Shown: positions 50,792-61,140, counted from the stretch's first letter. The stretch: DNA of 64,000 nt from Streptomyces parvus (GCF_014648875.1 NZ_BMRY01000012.1:124001-188000); one strand, 5' to 3'. Numbers and translations are program-made. The notes: generated by a model from the letters alone, not told the origin.

Positions 50792-51664
50792 CTACTGCTC
50801 CAGCCGCCGGAAAAGACCCTCCTGCACCACCGACACCAGCAGCTGCCCCGAACGGTCGTAGATCCGCCCCCGAGCCAGGCCCCGCCCGCCCGTCGCGATC
50901 GGCGACTCCTGGTCGTACAGGAACCACTCGTCCGCCCGGAACGGCCGGTGGAACCACATGGCATGGTCCAGGGACGCCATGTCGAAGCCGCGCGGGCCCC
51001 ACAGCGGCTCCACCGGGATACGGACCGCGTCCAGCAGCGTCATGTCGCTCGCGTACGTCAGCGCGCAGGTGTGCACCAGCGGGTCGTCGCCCAGCGGGCC
51101 CACCGCCCGCATCCACACCGCGCTGCGCGGATCGGCGTCCTGGATCTCGTCCTTCGTCCAGCGCAGCCGGTCGACGTAGCGGATGTCGAAGGGCTGACGG
51201 CGGGCCATCCGCTCCAGCGCCTCCGGCAGCGCCCCCAGGTGCTCGCGCACCTCCTCGGCGACCGTCGGCAGCTCCTCCGGGTCCGGCACGATCCGGGCGG
51301 GCGGCAGTTGGTGTTCAAAGCCCGCCTCCTCGGGGCGGTGGAAGGACGCCGTCAGGTTGAAGATCGTCCGGCCCTCCTGGACCGCCGTCACCCGCCGGGT
51401 GGTGAAGGACCGGCCGTCCCGCACCCGCTCCACCTGGTAGACGATCGGCACTCCGGGGCGTCCCGGCCGCAGGAAGTAGGCGTGCAGCGAGTGCACCGGC
51501 CGCTCCCCGTCGGTCGTCCGGCCCGCCGCCACCAGCGCCTGGCCCGCGACCTGCCCGCCGAAGACCCGTTGCAGGGACTCCTCCGGGCTGCGGCCCCGGA
51601 AGATGTTGACCTCGATCGGCTCCAGGTCGAGAAGATCGACCAGATGCTCGGCCGGGTTCGTCAT
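50792..51664 (-). CDS. tesB: Acyl-CoA thioesterase II
   Basis: A 290-residue double hot-dog TesB thioesterase. It has the N-terminal FRGRSPEESLQRVFGGQVAG segment, and the catalytic Asp in ASLDHAMWFH and Gln in SVVQEGLFRR. It hydrolyses medium and long acyl-CoA. It lies 34 bp after the helicase gene on the same strand. Confidence 0.93.
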   Translation of the reverse strand: MTNPAEHLVDLLDLEPIEVNIFRGRSPEESLQRVFGGQVAGQALVAAGRTTDGERPVHSLHAYFLRPGRPGVPIVYQVERVRDGRSFTTRRVTAVQEGRTIFNLTASFHRPEEAGFEHQLPPARIVPDPEELPTVAEEVREHLGALPEALERMARRQPFDIRYVDRLRWTKDEIQDADPRSAVWMRAVGPLGDDPLVHTCALTYASDMTLLDAVRIPVEPLWGPRGFDMASLDHAMWFHRPFRADEWFLYDQESPIATGGRGLARGRIYDRSGQLLVSVVQEGLFRRLEQ

Positions 51665-51698
51665 GCCGTACCTCTCCCGTTGCGCGTCGGAGTCCGGT

Positions 51699-54212
51699 TC
51701 ACAGCTGGCCGACCTCGGTGACCCGGACGACCGCCCGGCCCTCCTCGTCGGACGCCGCGAGGTCCACCTCGGCCTTGATGCCCCAGTCGTGATCGCCCGC
51801 CGGATCGGCGAACGCCTGCCAGACCCGCCACAGCCCGTGCGCCGGGTCCTCCTCGATCTTCAGCAGCTTCGGGCCGCGCGCGTCCGGACCGGTCCCGATC
51901 TCCTCGTGCGCGTCCCAGTACGCGTCCAGGGCCTCGCCCCACGCGTCCTCGTCCCACCCGGAGTCACCGTCCAGCTCGCCCAGCGCACCGGCCCGGTCCA
52001 GCGCGGCCAGCTCCACCCGGCGGAACATCGCGTTGCGCACCAGCACCCGGAAGGCGCGCGCGTTCGCCGTGACCGGCTTGACCTCGTCCGCCTTCTCCTG
52101 CGCCTGCTCCGCGGTCTCCACCTCGGGGTTGGCCAGCTGCTCCCACTCGTCCAGCAGACTGGAGTCCACCTGACGCACCATCTCGCCCAGCCAGGAGATC
52201 AGGTCCTGGAGGTCCTCCGACTTCACGTCGTCCGGGATCGTGTGCTCCAGCGCCTTGTACGCGCTCGCCAGATACCGCAGCACGATGCCCTCGGTCCGGG
52301 CCAGCTCGTAGTGCGAGGTGAACTCCGTGAACGTCATGGCGCGCTCGTACATGTCCCGGATCACCGACTTCGGCGACACCGGGTGGTCGTTCACCCACGG
52401 GTGGCTCGTGCGGTACACGTCGTACGCGTGCCACAGCAGCTCGCTCAGCGGCTTCGGGTACGTGACCTCCTGGAGCCGCTCCATCCGCTCCTCGTACTCG
52501 ACCCCGTCCGCCTTCATCTGCCCCACGGCCTCGCCGCGCGCCTTGTTCTGCTGCGCGGCCAGGATCTGCCGGGGATCGTCCAGCGTCGACTCGACGACCG
52601 ACACCATGTCCAGCGCGTACGACGGCGATTCGGCGTCCAGCAGGTCGAACGCGGCCAGCGCGAACGTGGACAGCGGCTGGTTCAGCGCGAAGTCCTGCTG
52701 GAGGTCGACCGTCAGCCGCACGATCCGGCCCTCGGCGTCCGGGGTGTCCAACTGCTCCACCACCCCGCCGTCCAGCAGCGAACGGTAGATGGCGATGGCC
52801 CGCCGGATGTGCCGCAGCTGCGCCCGGCGCGGCTCGTGGTTGTCCTCCAGCAGGTGCCGCATCGCCTCGAACGCGTTGCCCGGGCGGGCGATGACCGCGA
52901 GGAGCATCGTGTGGGTGACCCGGAAACGGGAGGTCAGCGGCTCCGGCTCGGACTGGATCAGCTTGTCGAACGTCGACTCCGACCAGGCGACGAAGCCCTC
53001 GGGGGCCTTCTTGCGGACCACCTTGCGCTTCTTCTTCGGGTCGTCGCCCGCCTTCTTCAGCGCCTTCTCGTTCTCGATGACGTGCTCGGGGGCCTGCGCT
53101 ACGACGAACCCGGCCGTGTCGAACCCGGCCCGCCCGGCCCGGCCCGCGATCTGGTGGAACTCCCGCGCCCGCAGGGTCCGCACCCGGTTCCCGTCGTACT
53201 TGGTGAGCGCCGTGAACAGCACCGTACGGATGGGGACGTTGACGCCCACGCCGAGCGTGTCCGTCCCGCAGATCACCTTCAGCAGACCCGCCTGCGCCAG
53301 CTTCTCCACCAGCCGGCGGTACTTCGGCAGCATCCCCGCGTGGTGCACCCCGATGCCGTGGCGTACGTAACGGGAGAGGTTCTGGCCGAACTTGGTGGTG
53401 AAGCGGAAGCTGCCGATCAGATCGGCGATCTTCTCCTTCTCCTCCTTCGTGCACATGTTGATGCTCATCAGCGACTGCGCCCGCTCCACGGCCGCCGCCT
53501 GAGTGAAGTGCACGATGTAGACCGGCGACTGCCGGGTGTCCAGCAGCTCGGTGAGCGTCTCGGTGATCGGCGTGAAGCGGTATTCGTAGCTCAGCGGCAC
53601 CGGGCGGGTCGCCGAGCGCACCACCGAGGTGGGGCGGCCGGTACGGCGCGTCAGGTCCTTCTCGAACATCGAGACATCGCCGAGCGTCGCCGACATCAGC
53701 ACGAACTGCGCCTGCGGCAGCTCCAGCAGCGGAATCTGCCAGGCCCAGCCCCGGTCCGGCTCGGCGTAGAAGTGGAACTCGTCCATCACGACCTGGCCGA
53801 TGTCGGCGTACTTGCCGTCGCGCAGCGCGATGGAGGCCAGCACCTCGGCCGTACAGCAGATCACCGGGGCGTCCGCGTTGACCGAGGCGTCACCGGTGAG
53901 CATGCCGACGTTCTCGGTGCCGAAGAGCTTGCACAGGTCGAAGAACTTCTCCGACACCAGCGCCTTGATCGGAGCCGTGTAGAAGGTGACCTTGTCCTGG
54001 GCCAGCGCCGTGAAGTGCGCGCCCGCCGCCACCAGGCTCTTGCCCGAGCCGGTCGGGGTGGACAGGATCACGTTCGCCCCGGAGACCACCTCGATCAGCG
54101 CCTCCTCCTGAGCCGGGTACATCGTGATGCCCTGGCTCTCGGTCCATGAGGAAAAAGCCTCGAAGAGGGCGTCAGGGTCGGCGGTCTGGGGAAGCTGGTC
54201 GATGAGGGTCAC
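51699..54212 (-). CDS. Ski2-like DEAD/DEAH-box helicase with C-terminal DUF3516
   Basis: An 837-residue SF2 helicase. The motifs are Walker A STPTGSGKS, motif II VVMDEFHFYAEPDRGW, motif III LMSATL, and motif VI HQIAGRAGRAGFDTAGFVV. The second half (from about residue 460) is a DUF3516 domain typical of actinobacterial members. A Lys-rich insert (KKAGDDPKKKRKVVRKKAPE) separates the parts. It is probably an RNA or DNA helicase in processing or repair. The GTG at 54212 fits the family; an upstream ATG at 54272 adds non-conserved residues. Confidence 0.9.
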   Translation of the reverse strand: MTLIDQLPQTADPDALFEAFSSWTESQGITMYPAQEEALIEVVSGANVILSTPTGSGKSLVAAGAHFTALAQDKVTFYTAPIKALVSEKFFDLCKLFGTENVGMLTGDASVNADAPVICCTAEVLASIALRDGKYADIGQVVMDEFHFYAEPDRGWAWQIPLLELPQAQFVLMSATLGDVSMFEKDLTRRTGRPTSVVRSATRPVPLSYEYRFTPITETLTELLDTRQSPVYIVHFTQAAAVERAQSLMSINMCTKEEKEKIADLIGSFRFTTKFGQNLSRYVRHGIGVHHAGMLPKYRRLVEKLAQAGLLKVICGTDTLGVGVNVPIRTVLFTALTKYDGNRVRTLRAREFHQIAGRAGRAGFDTAGFVVAQAPEHVIENEKALKKAGDDPKKKRKVVRKKAPEGFVAWSESTFDKLIQSEPEPLTSRFRVTHTMLLAVIARPGNAFEAMRHLLEDNHEPRRAQLRHIRRAIAIYRSLLDGGVVEQLDTPDAEGRIVRLTVDLQQDFALNQPLSTFALAAFDLLDAESPSYALDMVSVVESTLDDPRQILAAQQNKARGEAVGQMKADGVEYEERMERLQEVTYPKPLSELLWHAYDVYRTSHPWVNDHPVSPKSVIRDMYERAMTFTEFTSHYELARTEGIVLRYLASAYKALEHTIPDDVKSEDLQDLISWLGEMVRQVDSSLLDEWEQLANPEVETAEQAQEKADEVKPVTANARAFRVLVRNAMFRRVELAALDRAGALGELDGDSGWDEDAWGEALDAYWDAHEEIGTGPDARGPKLLKIEEDPAHGLWRVWQAFADPAGDHDWGIKAEVDLAASDEEGRAVVRVTEVGQL

Positions 54213-54349
54213 GCCCCCATCTTGCCTGTCTTCCGGCCGGATGAGGGAACCGGCCGACGCGACCAAGATCATGGGCGATACGCTGCGGACTCAACCTGCC
54301 CGCACCGTACCGGTGATGGGCGTACGAACCACTGGGGGCGGGACAGACC

Positions 54350-55141
54350 ATGATGGGACCGGCACACTCTCTGTCAGGGGCAGCGGCCTGGCTGGGGGTG
54401 GGTGCGGCGGCCGCCGCCGCGGGCCACACGATGCCCTGGCCCGTCCTCGTCGTCGGGGCGCTGATCTGCGCGGGAGCCGCGCTCGCCCCCGACCTCGACC
54501 ACAAGTCCGCGACCATCTCGCGCGCCTTCGGCCCCGTCTCCAAAGCCCTCTGCGAGATCGTCGACAAGCTCTCCTACGCCGTCTACAAAGCCACCAAGAG
54601 CCCCGGGGACCCCCGCAGGACCGGCGGACACCGCACCCTCACCCACACCTGGCTGTGGGCCGTACTCATCGGAGGCGGCTGCTCCGTGGCCGCGATCACT
54701 GGCGGCCGCTGGGCCGTCCTCGTGATCCTCTTCGTCCACCTCGTGCTCGCCGTCGAGGGCCTGCTCTGGCGGGCCGCCCGCGTCTCCAGCGACGTCCTGG
54801 TGTGGCTGCTCGGCGCGACCAGCGCGTGGATCCTGGCCGGCGTCCTGGACAAGCCCGGCCACGGGGCCGACTGGCTGTTCGACGCCCCCGGCCAGGAGTA
54901 CATGTGGCTCGGCCTGCCGATCGTGCTGGGCGCCCTCGTCCACGACATCGGCGACGCCCTGACCGTCTCGGGCTGCCCGATCCTGTGGCCCATCCCGATC
55001 GGCCGCAAGCGCTGGTACCCGATCGGCCCGCCGAAGGCCATGCGCTTCCGGGCCGGCAGCTGGGTGGAGATGAAGGTACTGATGCCCGCCTTCATGGTCC
55101 TCGGGGGAGTGGGCGGGGCCGCCGCCCTCAACTACATATGA
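54350..55141 (+). CDS. YdjM/DUF457-family membrane-bound metal-dependent hydrolase
   Basis: A 263-residue membrane protein of the LexA-regulated YdjM family. The metal motif HSLSG at the N-terminus, LAPDLDHKSATISR and the GGHRTLTHTW motif supply the His and Asp ligands; helices alternate between them. It is predicted to hydrolyse a membrane substrate, but no member has a clear one. It is divergent from the helicase gene and precedes ligB by 83 bp. Confidence 0.85.
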   Translation: MMGPAHSLSGAAAWLGVGAAAAAAGHTMPWPVLVVGALICAGAALAPDLDHKSATISRAFGPVSKALCEIVDKLSYAVYKATKSPGDPRRTGGHRTLTHTWLWAVLIGGGCSVAAITGGRWAVLVILFVHLVLAVEGLLWRAARVSSDVLVWLLGATSAWILAGVLDKPGHGADWLFDAPGQEYMWLGLPIVLGALVHDIGDALTVSGCPILWPIPIGRKRWYPIGPPKAMRFRAGSWVEMKVLMPAFMVLGGVGGAAALNYI

Positions 55142-55224
55142 CGCACCGGGCGGCCGGCCGGCGGGCAGCCCGTCCGGTGTCCTTCCGGCGGGCGGCGCGC
55201 TCCACCCCGTAGCACCATGGGCGC

Positions 55225-56760
55225 ATGCTGCTCGCCGAGCTCGCCCAGGTGTCCCTGGAGGTCGCCGCAACCTCCGCCCGGTCCAAGAAGGTGGCGCTCC
55301 TCGCCGGACTCTTCCGGGACGCCGGACCCGAGGACGTCCCCGTCGTCATCCCGTACCTCGCCGGACGGCTGCCCCAGGGCCGGATCGGCGTGGGGTGGCG
55401 CTCCCTCGGGGACCCGGTGGAGCCCGCGGCGGAACCCACCCTCACCGTCACCGGCGTCGACGCCGGGCTGACCGCCCTCGCCGCCGTCTCGGGCCCCGGC
55501 TCCCAGGCCCGGCGCAAGGAGCACCTGCGCGCCCTCTTCGCCGCCGCCACCGAGGACGAACAGCGCTTCCTGCGGGCCCTGCTCACCGGCGAGGTGCGCC
55601 AGGGGGCCCTGGACGCCGTCGCGGCCGACGCCCTGGCCCGTGCCGCCGACGCCCCGCCCGCCGACGTCCGGCGCGCCGTGATGCTCGCCGGATCGCTCCA
55701 GGAGGTCGCCGGTGTCCTCCTCGCGGACGGGCCCGAGGCGCTCGCCGCCTTCCGGCTCACCGTCGGACGTCCCGTCCAGCCGATGCTGGCGCACACCGCC
55801 GCCTCGGTCGGCGAGGCCCTCGACAGACTGGGAGCGTGCGCGGTCGAGGAGAAGCTCGACGGCATCCGGGTGCAGGTCCACCGCGACGGCGACCGCATCC
55901 GCGCCTACACCCGGAGCCTCGACGACATCACCGAACGGCTGCCCGAGCTGACCGCCGCCGTCGCGGCCCTCCCGGCCGGCCGCTTCATCCTGGACGGCGA
56001 GGTGATCGCCCTGGGGGAGGACGGTCGGCCCCGGCCCTTCCAGGAGACCGCCTCCCGGGTGGGCTCGCGGCGGGACGTGGCGGAGGCGGCGGCGCACGTG
56101 CCCGTCGTCCCGGTCTTCTTCGACGCGCTCCTCGTCGACGACGAGGACCTGCTAGACCTGCCCTTCACCGACCGCCACGCCGCCCTGGCCCGGCTCCTCC
56201 CCGAGGACCTGCGGGTCCGCCGCGCCCTCGTTCCCGACGCGGAGGACGAGCGGGCCCGCGCGGCGGCCGACGCGTTCCTCGCCGACACCCTGGAACGCGG
56301 CCACGAGGGCGTCGTCGTCAAGGACCTCGCCGCCGCCTACAGCGCGGGCCGCCGGGGCGCGTCCTGGCTGAAGGTGAAGCCCGTGCACACCCTGGACCTG
56401 GTGGTGCTGGCCGTTGAACGGGGCAGCGGCCGACGCACCGGCAAGCTCTCCAACCTGCACCTGGGCGCCCGCCGCCCGGACGGTACGTTCGCGATGCTCG
56501 GCAAGACCTTCAAGGGGCTCACGGACGCCTTGCTGGACTGGCAGACCCAGCGCCTGGGCGAGCTGGCCACCGACGACGACGGCCACGTCGTCACCGTACG
56601 CCCGGAACTCGTCGTGGAGATCGCCTACGACGGACTCCAGCGCTCCACCCGCTACCCCGCAGGGGTCACCCTCCGCTTCGCCCGCGTCCTGCGCTACCGC
56701 GACGACAAGACCGCCCAGGAGGCGGACACCGTGGAGACGGTGCTGTCCCGGCAGCGCTGA
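55225..56760 (+). CDS. ligB: ATP-dependent DNA ligase (LigB type)
   Basis: A 511-residue ligase. An N-terminal helical DNA-binding domain (residues 1-190) is followed by the nucleotidyltransferase core with motif I EEKLDGIRVQVH (adenylated Lys near 210), motif III FFDALLVDDEDLL, motif IV HEGVVVKDL, motif V SWLKVKPVHTLDL, and an OB domain. It resembles the Mycobacterium LigB group, auxiliary to the NAD ligase. A perfect hairpin starts at its stop codon. Confidence 0.93.
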   Translation: MLLAELAQVSLEVAATSARSKKVALLAGLFRDAGPEDVPVVIPYLAGRLPQGRIGVGWRSLGDPVEPAAEPTLTVTGVDAGLTALAAVSGPGSQARRKEHLRALFAAATEDEQRFLRALLTGEVRQGALDAVAADALARAADAPPADVRRAVMLAGSLQEVAGVLLADGPEALAAFRLTVGRPVQPMLAHTAASVGEALDRLGACAVEEKLDGIRVQVHRDGDRIRAYTRSLDDITERLPELTAAVAALPAGRFILDGEVIALGEDGRPRPFQETASRVGSRRDVAEAAAHVPVVPVFFDALLVDDEDLLDLPFTDRHAALARLLPEDLRVRRALVPDAEDERARAAADAFLADTLERGHEGVVVKDLAAAYSAGRRGASWLKVKPVHTLDLVVLAVERGSGRRTGKLSNLHLGARRPDGTFAMLGKTFKGLTDALLDWQTQRLGELATDDDGHVVTVRPELVVEIAYDGLQRSTRYPAGVTLRFARVLRYRDDKTAQEADTVETVLSRQR

Positions 56761-56789
56761 GCGCGCCCCTTTCCCGAAGGGGCGCGCTC
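56759..56789. terminator. Bidirectional terminator between ligB and ndh
   Basis: A perfect 13-bp stem (56759-56771 with 56777-56789, GAGCGCGCCCCTT arms) and a 5-nt loop. It begins in the ligB stop codon and serves the convergent ndh as well. Confidence 0.85.
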
Positions 56790-56806
56790 GTGCACGGCCC
56801 GGCGGC

Positions 56807-58168
56807 TCAGTGCTTGATGACCGTCGCCGCCGTGTGCTCCTTGATCTGCTCGGGCGTCAGATACACGTCCGTGTACTCGAAGTCCCGCAGCGTCGCCGGT
56901 TTGCGGGACTGGAACCCGGTCCGTACGAAGTCGTCACCGGCGACCGCGTTCAGCATCCAGTTCGTCATGACCCGGGTCTTCGCCACGTTCGTCCGCAGTG
57001 CCGACCAGTGGTAGCCCCGGGCCACCGCCTGCGCGGGCATCCCGCGCAGCTCGATGCCCAGCGGCTTGGACACGGCGTCCCTGCCGCCGAGGTCCACGAC
57101 GAGCCCCAGATCCTTGTGCACGTAGTCCTTGAGCGGCTCGTGGCGCACCGAGGCGATCAGGTTGTCCGCCAGCACCCGGCCCTGGCGCATCGCGTGCTGT
57201 GCGGTGGGCGGGCAGACCGCCCCGTCGCCCTTCGCCAGATCGGGCACCGCGGCCGCGTCGCCGAGCGAGAACACCCCGTCCGCGCCCGGCAGTTGCATCT
57301 GCGGGGTCACGGCGAGCCGGCCGCGTACCGTCTCCGCGCCGAGCGTGGCGACCAGCGGACTCGCGGCCACCCCGGCGGTCCAGATCAGCGTCCGGCAGGG
57401 CAGCACCCGGCCGTCGGTGAACGTGACCTCCTCCGGCCCCGCCTCGGCGATCGACACCCCGAGCGACACCTCGATGTTCCGCTTGCGCAGCACCTCCAGC
57501 GCGGCCTGCCCGAGCTTGTCGCCGAGCTCCGGCATCAGCTTGGGCGCGATGTCGATCAGATGCCACTTGATCAGGCGAGGGTCAAGACGCGGATAGTGCT
57601 TCACCGCGTTGGTCGTCAGACGCTGGAGGCAGGCGGCCGTCTCCGTGCCGGCGTAACCGCCGCCGACCACGACGAACTGGAGCCGGGAGGCCCGCTCGGC
57701 CTCGTCGTGACTGGCGTCCGCCAGGTCCAGCTGGGCGATGACGTGGTCGCGGACGTACGCGGCCTCGGCCAGCGTCTTCATCCCCCGGGCGTTGTCCAGC
57801 AGCCCGGGAATGTCGAAGGTGCGGGTGACGCTGCCCGCCGCCAGCACGAGGTAGTCGTACGGCTCGTTCACGATCTCGTCCGTGATCTTCCGGATCACAC
57901 AGACCTTCGCCTGCGTGTCCACGCCGATCGCCCCGCCCGGCACGATCCTGGTCCGGTGACGGCGGCTGCGGCGCAGCGACACCGCCACGGACTGCGGCGT
58001 GAGCACCCCGGAGGCCACCTGGGGGAGCAGCGGCAGATACAGCTGGTAGGAGAACGGCGTGACGAGCGTGATCTGGGCCTCGCCCGGAGCGAGCCTGCGC
58101 TCCAGACGGCGTACGCACTCGACGCCTGCGAAGCCGGCGCCGACGACGAGAATCCTGGGTGGTGCCAC
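56807..58168 (-). CDS. ndh: Type II NADH dehydrogenase
   Basis: A 453-residue NAD(P)/FAD-dependent oxidoreductase. The FAD Rossmann motif RILVVGAGFAGVE is at the N-terminus, the NADH motif VVGGGYAGTETA in the middle, and the second FAD motif DGVFSLGDAAAVPD follows. It passes electrons from NADH to menaquinone at the membrane without pumping protons; the C-terminal part is the membrane anchor region. GTG start with AAGGGA upstream. The frame is open to 58483 without similarity. Confidence 0.9.
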   Translation of the reverse strand: MAPPRILVVGAGFAGVECVRRLERRLAPGEAQITLVTPFSYQLYLPLLPQVASGVLTPQSVAVSLRRSRRHRTRIVPGGAIGVDTQAKVCVIRKITDEIVNEPYDYLVLAAGSVTRTFDIPGLLDNARGMKTLAEAAYVRDHVIAQLDLADASHDEAERASRLQFVVVGGGYAGTETAACLQRLTTNAVKHYPRLDPRLIKWHLIDIAPKLMPELGDKLGQAALEVLRKRNIEVSLGVSIAEAGPEEVTFTDGRVLPCRTLIWTAGVAASPLVATLGAETVRGRLAVTPQMQLPGADGVFSLGDAAAVPDLAKGDGAVCPPTAQHAMRQGRVLADNLIASVRHEPLKDYVHKDLGLVVDLGGRDAVSKPLGIELRGMPAQAVARGYHWSALRTNVAKTRVMTNWMLNAVAGDDFVRTGFQSRKPATLRDFEYTDVYLTPEQIKEHTAATVIKH

Positions 58169-58293
58169 GGTCTGCGTCCCTTCTCGGGCTTGCGTGGTTC
58201 TGCGCTCGCCTGCCCCGTTTACCGGGTGATTCACCCTCATCCTCACCGGAGGCTCCGGCATCCGCCTCCTGGCAGGGGTGAAACGGGGCCCGG

Positions 58294-59422
58294 TCAGAGG
58301 GGCGGGGCGGCCGCCAGCTCCCGCAGCCAGTAGGCGCCCTCGGCGTCCCCGGCCACGCCCGGACCACCTGGCGGTACGGGGAACATCCGCCCCCACGAGG
58401 CGGCCCGGCCCAGCGCCGCCAGCCGCCACGCCAGGCTCACGGCACGGCGCAGCCCGGCCGCGGTGACACCCCCGCCGGTCCACGGCTCCAGGTAGGCGTC
58501 CCGCAGCCGGGGCAGTACCTCGGGACCACAGCGCTCACGGGCCGCCCGCGCGGGCACCAGCAGACTGCAGAACGGATGCCCGACCAGAGCGTCGCCCCAG
58601 TCGAAGAAGGCGTACCGCCCGGACACGGGCGCGAACACCTGCTTCTCGTGCAGATCGGCGTGGTCCAGCGAGTCCGCCACCCCCCGACGACGCCAGCTCC
58701 TCGCACCAGTCGGCCACCCGGGGCCGCAGCACCTCCAGCGCCACCCGGTCCTCCCGGGTCAGCGCGGCGTTCCCCGCGACCAGCCGGTCGAACAGCGCGG
58801 GCAGGTCGCGCGGCCGGGCCGCCGGAACCCCCAGCGCCTCGATCGCCTCCGCGTACGGGGTCAGCTCCCGCTGCATCGCGGCGTACTGGCGCAGCGGCTC
58901 CTCCCAGTAACCGGGGTCAGGGGCGCCGGGACGCCCGTCGAGGACCTCCGACAGCACCGGGCCGCCGTCCGGGGTCAGCGTCCAGCCCCGTGCCGCCTCG
59001 ACGGCGAGCGGGGCCGGCACCCGGGCCGGGACCCAGCGCGCCAGCGCCTCCGTGAGCCCCGCCTCGAAGGCCGCGGCGGGCGGAACGGCCTTGAACCAGA
59101 CGGGCGCGGGCCCGGCGACGGCCAGCCGCACCAGCACCGACCAGGGACGCAACCGCACCGCCCGGGGGCCCGTCTCCGTCAGCCCGTGAGCGGCGAGGCC
59201 CTCGGTCACCCAGGCGAGGGCCTCCGCCCGCCAGTCCGGGTCCTCCCAGGGCGTCACCGCGTCCGGGAAACGCCCCCGGTCCACGGTCGTGGTCGTGTCG
59301 GTCCCGGTCAGGTCTCTTCCGGTCACGGCGGTCGTGGTCGCGGTCGTGCCGGGGCCGGTCACGGCGGTCGTGGTCACGGCGTCCGGGGCCGCGTCGGGCA
59401 TGGGCATCTCGTCTCCGCGCAT
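58294..59422 (-). pseudogene. Aminoglycoside phosphotransferase-like gene split by a frameshift in a G6 run
   Basis: Two frames together make one APH-fold protein. The first (59422 to about 58685) gives the N-lobe, SVLVRLAVAGPAPVWFKAVP and the linker PVLSEVLDG; the second (from about 58680 to 58294) gives the catalytic loop LDHADLHEKQVF and the metal motif FFDWGDALVGHPF. They join at a run of six G on the minus strand (plus positions 58680-58685): removing one G restores SSGVADSLDHADLH. The gene is either broken, phase-variable or mis-sequenced. The first 50 residues are a Thr/Val/Gly repeat (TTAVTG). Substrate unknown. Confidence 0.82.
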
Positions 59423-59568
59423 CCGATCATGGGATCACCGGCCCCGGCGCGAGCGCACCGCAATTTCCGGGAACACCCGTTCCCGTCCTGCCCGGATCGG
59501 CTGTCCTTCCCCCTCCGGCCCCTGGAACGGCGGGAGTTCGGCCGCCCGCCCCGTGCGAGGATGCTGTG

Positions 59569-61140
59569 GTGACCACCTCGCCCTCCTCGCCCGTGGCCGA
59601 CGACCCTCCCGTGTCTTCCGCGGACGACGCCCCGCCCCGCGACCAGGGGCTGAGCTCCCGGGCCGCGGCGGTCCTCGTCTTCGGGTCCTCCGCGGCGGTC
59701 CTCGTGGTCGAGATCGTCGCCCTGCGGCTGCTGGCCCCGTACCTCGGCCTCACCCTGGAGACCAGCACGCTGGTGATCGGCATCGCGCTGACCGCCATCG
59801 CCCTGGGCTCCTGGCTGGGCGGGCGCATCGCGGACCAGGTCGATCCCCACCGGCTCATCGCCCCCGCGCTCGGGGTGTCGGGCGTGGTCGTCGCGCTCAC
59901 CCCGCTCCTGCTCCGTACCACCGCCGAGTGGTCTCCCGCGCTCCTCCTGCTGGTCGCGTCGGCGACCCTCCTGGTGCCGGGCGCGCTGCTCTCCGCGGTG
60001 ACCCCGTTCGTGACGAAGCTGCGGCTCACCAGCCTCGCCGAGACCGGGACGGTCGTCGGGCGGCTGTCGGGCGTCGGCACCTTCGGAGCCATCGTCGGCA
60101 CCGTGCTCACCGGGTTCGTCCTGGTCACGCGACTGCCCGTCAGCTCCATCCTGATCGGCCTCGGCACGCTGCTGGTGCTCGGGGCCGCCGTCACCGGCTG
60201 GCGGGCCCGGCGGTGGCGGCGCGCCACGGCCGTGGCCCTCGCCACCGTCGTGGCGGGCACCCTCGCCACCGGGTTCGCCCCCGGCGGCTGCGACGCGGAG
60301 ACCCGCTACCACTGCGCCCGGGTCGTCGAGGACCCCGACCGGGACAGCGGGCGCACACTCGTCCTGGACGGCCTGCGCCACTCCTACGTCGACGTGGAGG
60401 ATCCGGCGTACCTGAAGTTCGCGTACGTACGCGCCTTCGCCTCCGTGGTCGACACCGCCTTCCCCGAGGGCGAGCCGCTGACCGCCCACCACATCGGGGG
60501 CGGCGGCCTCACCTTCCCCCGCTACCTCGCGGCCACCCGCCCCGGGACCCGCAGTCTCGTCTCCGAGATCGACCCCGGGGTCGTCCGCATCGACCGCGAC
60601 CGGCTCGGCCTCGGCCCCGCGGCCACGACCGGCATCGACGTACGCGTGGAGGACGGGCGACTGGGGCTGCGGCGGCTGGCCGAGAGCGGCCACGACTTGG
60701 TCGTCGGCGACGCCTTCGGAGGCGTCAGCGCGCCTTGGCACCTCACGACGTCCCAGGCGCTCAAGGACGTACGCCGGGCGCTCGACGCGGACGGCCTGTA
60801 CGTCACCAACCTCATCGACCACGGCCGGCTCGCCTTCGCCCGTGCCGAGGTCGCCACCCTCGCCGCGACCTTCCCGCATGTCGCGCTGCTCGGGAAGCCC
60901 GCCGACATCGGCCTGGACCCCACGGCATCGAGCATCGGCGGCAACATGGTGGTCGTCGCCTCCGCCCGGCCGCTCGACGCCCCGGCCATCCAGGAAGCCA
61001 TGGACGCCCGGGACGTCGGCTGGAGGATCGCCACCGGTGACACCCTCACCACCTGGACGGGGAACGCCCGGGTGCTCACCGACGACCACGCGCCCGTCGA
61101 CCAGCTCCTCCAGCCCCACCCCGCCCCAGCGGCCCGGTGA
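59569..61140 (+). CDS. Membrane-anchored spermidine-synthase-like protein
   Basis: A 523-residue fused protein. Residues of about 25-235 hold six to eight helices of the MFS-like part (VVEIVALRLLAPYLGLTLET start), and the C-terminal 270 residues form a spermidine-synthase-type Rossmann fold (HHIGGGGLTFPRYLA, SLVSEIDPGVVRIDRD, LVVGDAFGGVSAPWHLTT). Fused proteins of this kind are frequent in actinobacteria; true aminopropyl transfer is unproven. A GTG at 59566 also exists; 59569 has GAGG 8 bp upstream. Divergent from the phosphotransferase gene across 146 bp. Confidence 0.88.
   Translation: MTTSPSSPVADDPPVSSADDAPPRDQGLSSRAAAVLVFGSSAAVLVVEIVALRLLAPYLGLTLETSTLVIGIALTAIALGSWLGGRIADQVDPHRLIAPALGVSGVVVALTPLLLRTTAEWSPALLLLVASATLLVPGALLSAVTPFVTKLRLTSLAETGTVVGRLSGVGTFGAIVGTVLTGFVLVTRLPVSSILIGLGTLLVLGAAVTGWRARRWRRATAVALATVVAGTLATGFAPGGCDAETRYHCARVVEDPDRDSGRTLVLDGLRHSYVDVEDPAYLKFAYVRAFASVVDTAFPEGEPLTAHHIGGGGLTFPRYLAATRPGTRSLVSEIDPGVVRIDRDRLGLGPAATTGIDVRVEDGRLGLRRLAESGHDLVVGDAFGGVSAPWHLTTSQALKDVRRALDADGLYVTNLIDHGRLAFARAEVATLAATFPHVALLGKPADIGLDPTASSIGGNMVVVASARPLDAPAIQEAMDARDVGWRIATGDTLTTWTGNARVLTDDHAPVDQLLQPHPAPAAR

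Noticed and set aside
51603..54149. An 848-codon plus-strand frame opposite the helicase
   Set aside because: Antisense to a gene with all SF2 motifs; composition is Arg/Gln/Leu-rich noise.
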